Shown piece by piece: positions 5,755-6,614 of a stretch of DNA of 6,614 nt (positions within the stretch are counted from its first letter, which is position 1; each line of letters begins with the position of its first letter). The DNA comes from an uncultured Alphaproteobacteria bacterium. Its GTDB lineage: Bacteria > Pseudomonadota > Alphaproteobacteria > Reyranellales > Reyranellaceae. The stretch is taken from NCBI GenBank assembly GCA_903929895.1, contig CAIYWM010000455.1:1-6614 (forward strand), given 5' to 3'. Below the pieces are notes generated by a model. It made no database searches. It worked only from the letters and a program-made list of their open reading frames with translations, and was not told the origin of the DNA. Position numbers and translations under genes: made by a program.

Positions 5755-6405
5755 TCAGGAGTTCAACAGTTCCAGGATCGCCGTCTCAAGTTCAGCCACA
5801 TCGGTCACGACGGCGTCGGGAGTCTCGGTAGCGGAGCGCGGGCGCTGCCGGCGCCAGCGGCCTGAGCGGAACTGAATGGTCGCCATGCCGGCTTCCTTGG
5901 CGGGCGCGATGTCGACGTCGATCCGGTCACCCACCAGGATGCACTCGGTCGGCGGTACGTCGGGATTTGGGACGAACAGCGCCGCCAACCCTACCCGCTC
6001 CAGCCGCTCCCAGCGTGGCTCGCGCGCGCCCAGCACCAGACCTTTGTCCTTGAGGCGTTTCAGCAGGTCCTCGATGCCCGGCCGGAGTTGGAAGGCATCG
6101 AGTTGCCCCGTCATCGCCTCCACGCGTCGCGCCACGCGCGCCACCGTCGTGGGCTCGCCGCCACAGAGCGTCTCGATCATGTGAAGCGTGACGTCGGGCG
6201 CGAAGGCAGCCACCCCCTGCTCGGATGCCTCCTCGACCATCGCCGGATCGACGCGGATGCCTTCCATCCCGCAGGCCGAGGCGATGGCGCCGTCGAGCGC
6301 CATCTCCCAGGCGAACTCCAGATCGACCGCGCCGCCGACGTCGAAGATGACGGCGCGATACCGGCTCAGTGCGTCGATTCCAGCGACTTCACGATGTTCT
6401 CGCAC
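5755..6405 (-). CDS. HAD-like hydrolase family protein with degenerate catalytic motifs
   Basis: The 216-residue protein has the HAD outline: motif [10 protein letters not shown] with the nucleophile D22 (residues 20-28), a helical cap region, [15 protein letters not shown] (108-122), and motif [19 protein letters not shown] (158-174). However, the position of the second motif I aspartate is glycine. The motif II serine/threonine region reads [13 protein letters not shown], with no S/T. The usual stretch carrying the motif III lysine (KPDP-type) between motifs II and IV is shortened to [10 protein letters not shown]. It may be a non-catalytic relative or an unusual subfamily. GTG at 6405 overlaps pntB by 40 bp; the only other plausible early start is CTG at 6369, overlapping the pntB stop. 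Probably co-transcribed with pntB. The substrate is unknown. Confidence 0.78.
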   Translation of the reverse strand: MREHREVAGIDALSRYRAVIFDVGGAVDLEFAWEMALDGAIASACGMEGIRVDPAMVEEASEQGVAAFAPDVTLHMIETLCGGEPTTVARVARRVEAMTGQLDAFQLRPGIEDLLKRLKDKGLVLGAREPRWERLERVGLAALFVPNPDVPPTECILVGDRIDVDIAPAKEAGMATIQFRSGRWRRQRPRSATETPDAVVTDVAELETAILELLNS

Positions 6406-6614
6406 ATCACCTTGGCGTCGGCGAAGAGCATCATCGTGTTGTCGCGGAAGAACAGTTCGTTGTCGACGCCGGCATAACCCGAGGCCATGCCGCGCTTCAC
6501 GAACAGCACGGTCTGCGCCTTCTCGACGTCGAGGATCGGCATGCCGTAGATCGCGCTCTTCGGATCGGTCTTGGCGGCCGGGTTGGTGACGTCGTTGGCG
6601 CCGATCACGAAGGC
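6366..6614 (-). CDS. pntB: NAD(P) transhydrogenase subunit beta, C-terminal end (5' part outside the window)
   Basis: The 82 visible residues are the end of PntB domain III, the NADP(H)-binding domain of the proton-translocating transhydrogenase of the inner membrane, which couples proton entry to NADPH formation. Diagnostic stretches are [49 protein letters not shown] and [10 protein letters not shown], which closely follow the E. coli PntB C-terminus as I recall it. The frame stays open to the right edge, so the gene is truncated by the window, not by mutation. The stop at 6368-6366 lies inside the 5' end of the HAD-like gene, so that gene is probably downstream in the same transcript. Confidence 0.97.
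   Translation of the reverse strand, partial: AFVIGANDVTNPAAKTDPKSAIYGMPILDVEKAQTVLFVKRGMASGYAGVDNELFFRDNTMMLFADAKVMCENIVKSLESTH

Overview
The window is GC-rich chromosomal DNA with an ordinary housekeeping gene set. It most likely comes from an alphaproteobacterium. The main evidence is a COQ9-family gene transcribed divergently from rpsU, together with small DUF465/YdcH genes beside purE-purK and a PntB-type transhydrogenase. The genus cannot be fixed from the sequence. There is no tRNA, rRNA, CRISPR array, insertion sequence or phage gene.

Layout, left to right. Positions 2-784 (+) hold the 3' part of a membrane-anchored, proline-rich protein with a cysteine-containing C-terminal domain that resembles SrfA-family proteins. 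Positions 874-1891 (+) hold azlC and azlD, the two subunits of a branched-chain amino acid exporter, overlapping by 17 bases. Convergent to them at 1903-2079 (-) is a 58-residue DUF465/YdcH-like gene. Positions 2234-2797 (-) hold a TIGR02444/DUF2390 protein of unknown function. Divergent from it at 2891-4757 (+) is a tight unit of a second DUF465 gene, purE and purK. purK collides tail to tail with the COQ9-family gene (4702-5364, -), and the two coding regions overlap by 56 bp. rpsU (5489-5692, +) is divergent from COQ9 and ends in a strong intrinsic terminator. Positions 5755-6405 (-) hold a degenerate HAD-like gene that overlaps the 3' end of pntB (6366-6614, -), which runs off the window.

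Functions: purE and purK convert AIR to CAIR in purine synthesis. COQ9 supports ubiquinone synthesis. rpsU encodes ribosomal protein bS21. PntB is part of the proton-translocating transhydrogenase. AzlCD exports branched-chain amino acids.

No new defence, mobile or biosynthetic system is visible. The best leads are regulatory: a well-formed promoter that would make the COQ9 message leaderless, and two tandem inverted repeats in the 124-bp COQ9/rpsU divergent region. Among proteins, the HAD-like one lacks several catalytic motifs, and two DUF465 paralogues flank the unknown TIGR02444 gene. All gaps between genes are under 300 bases.
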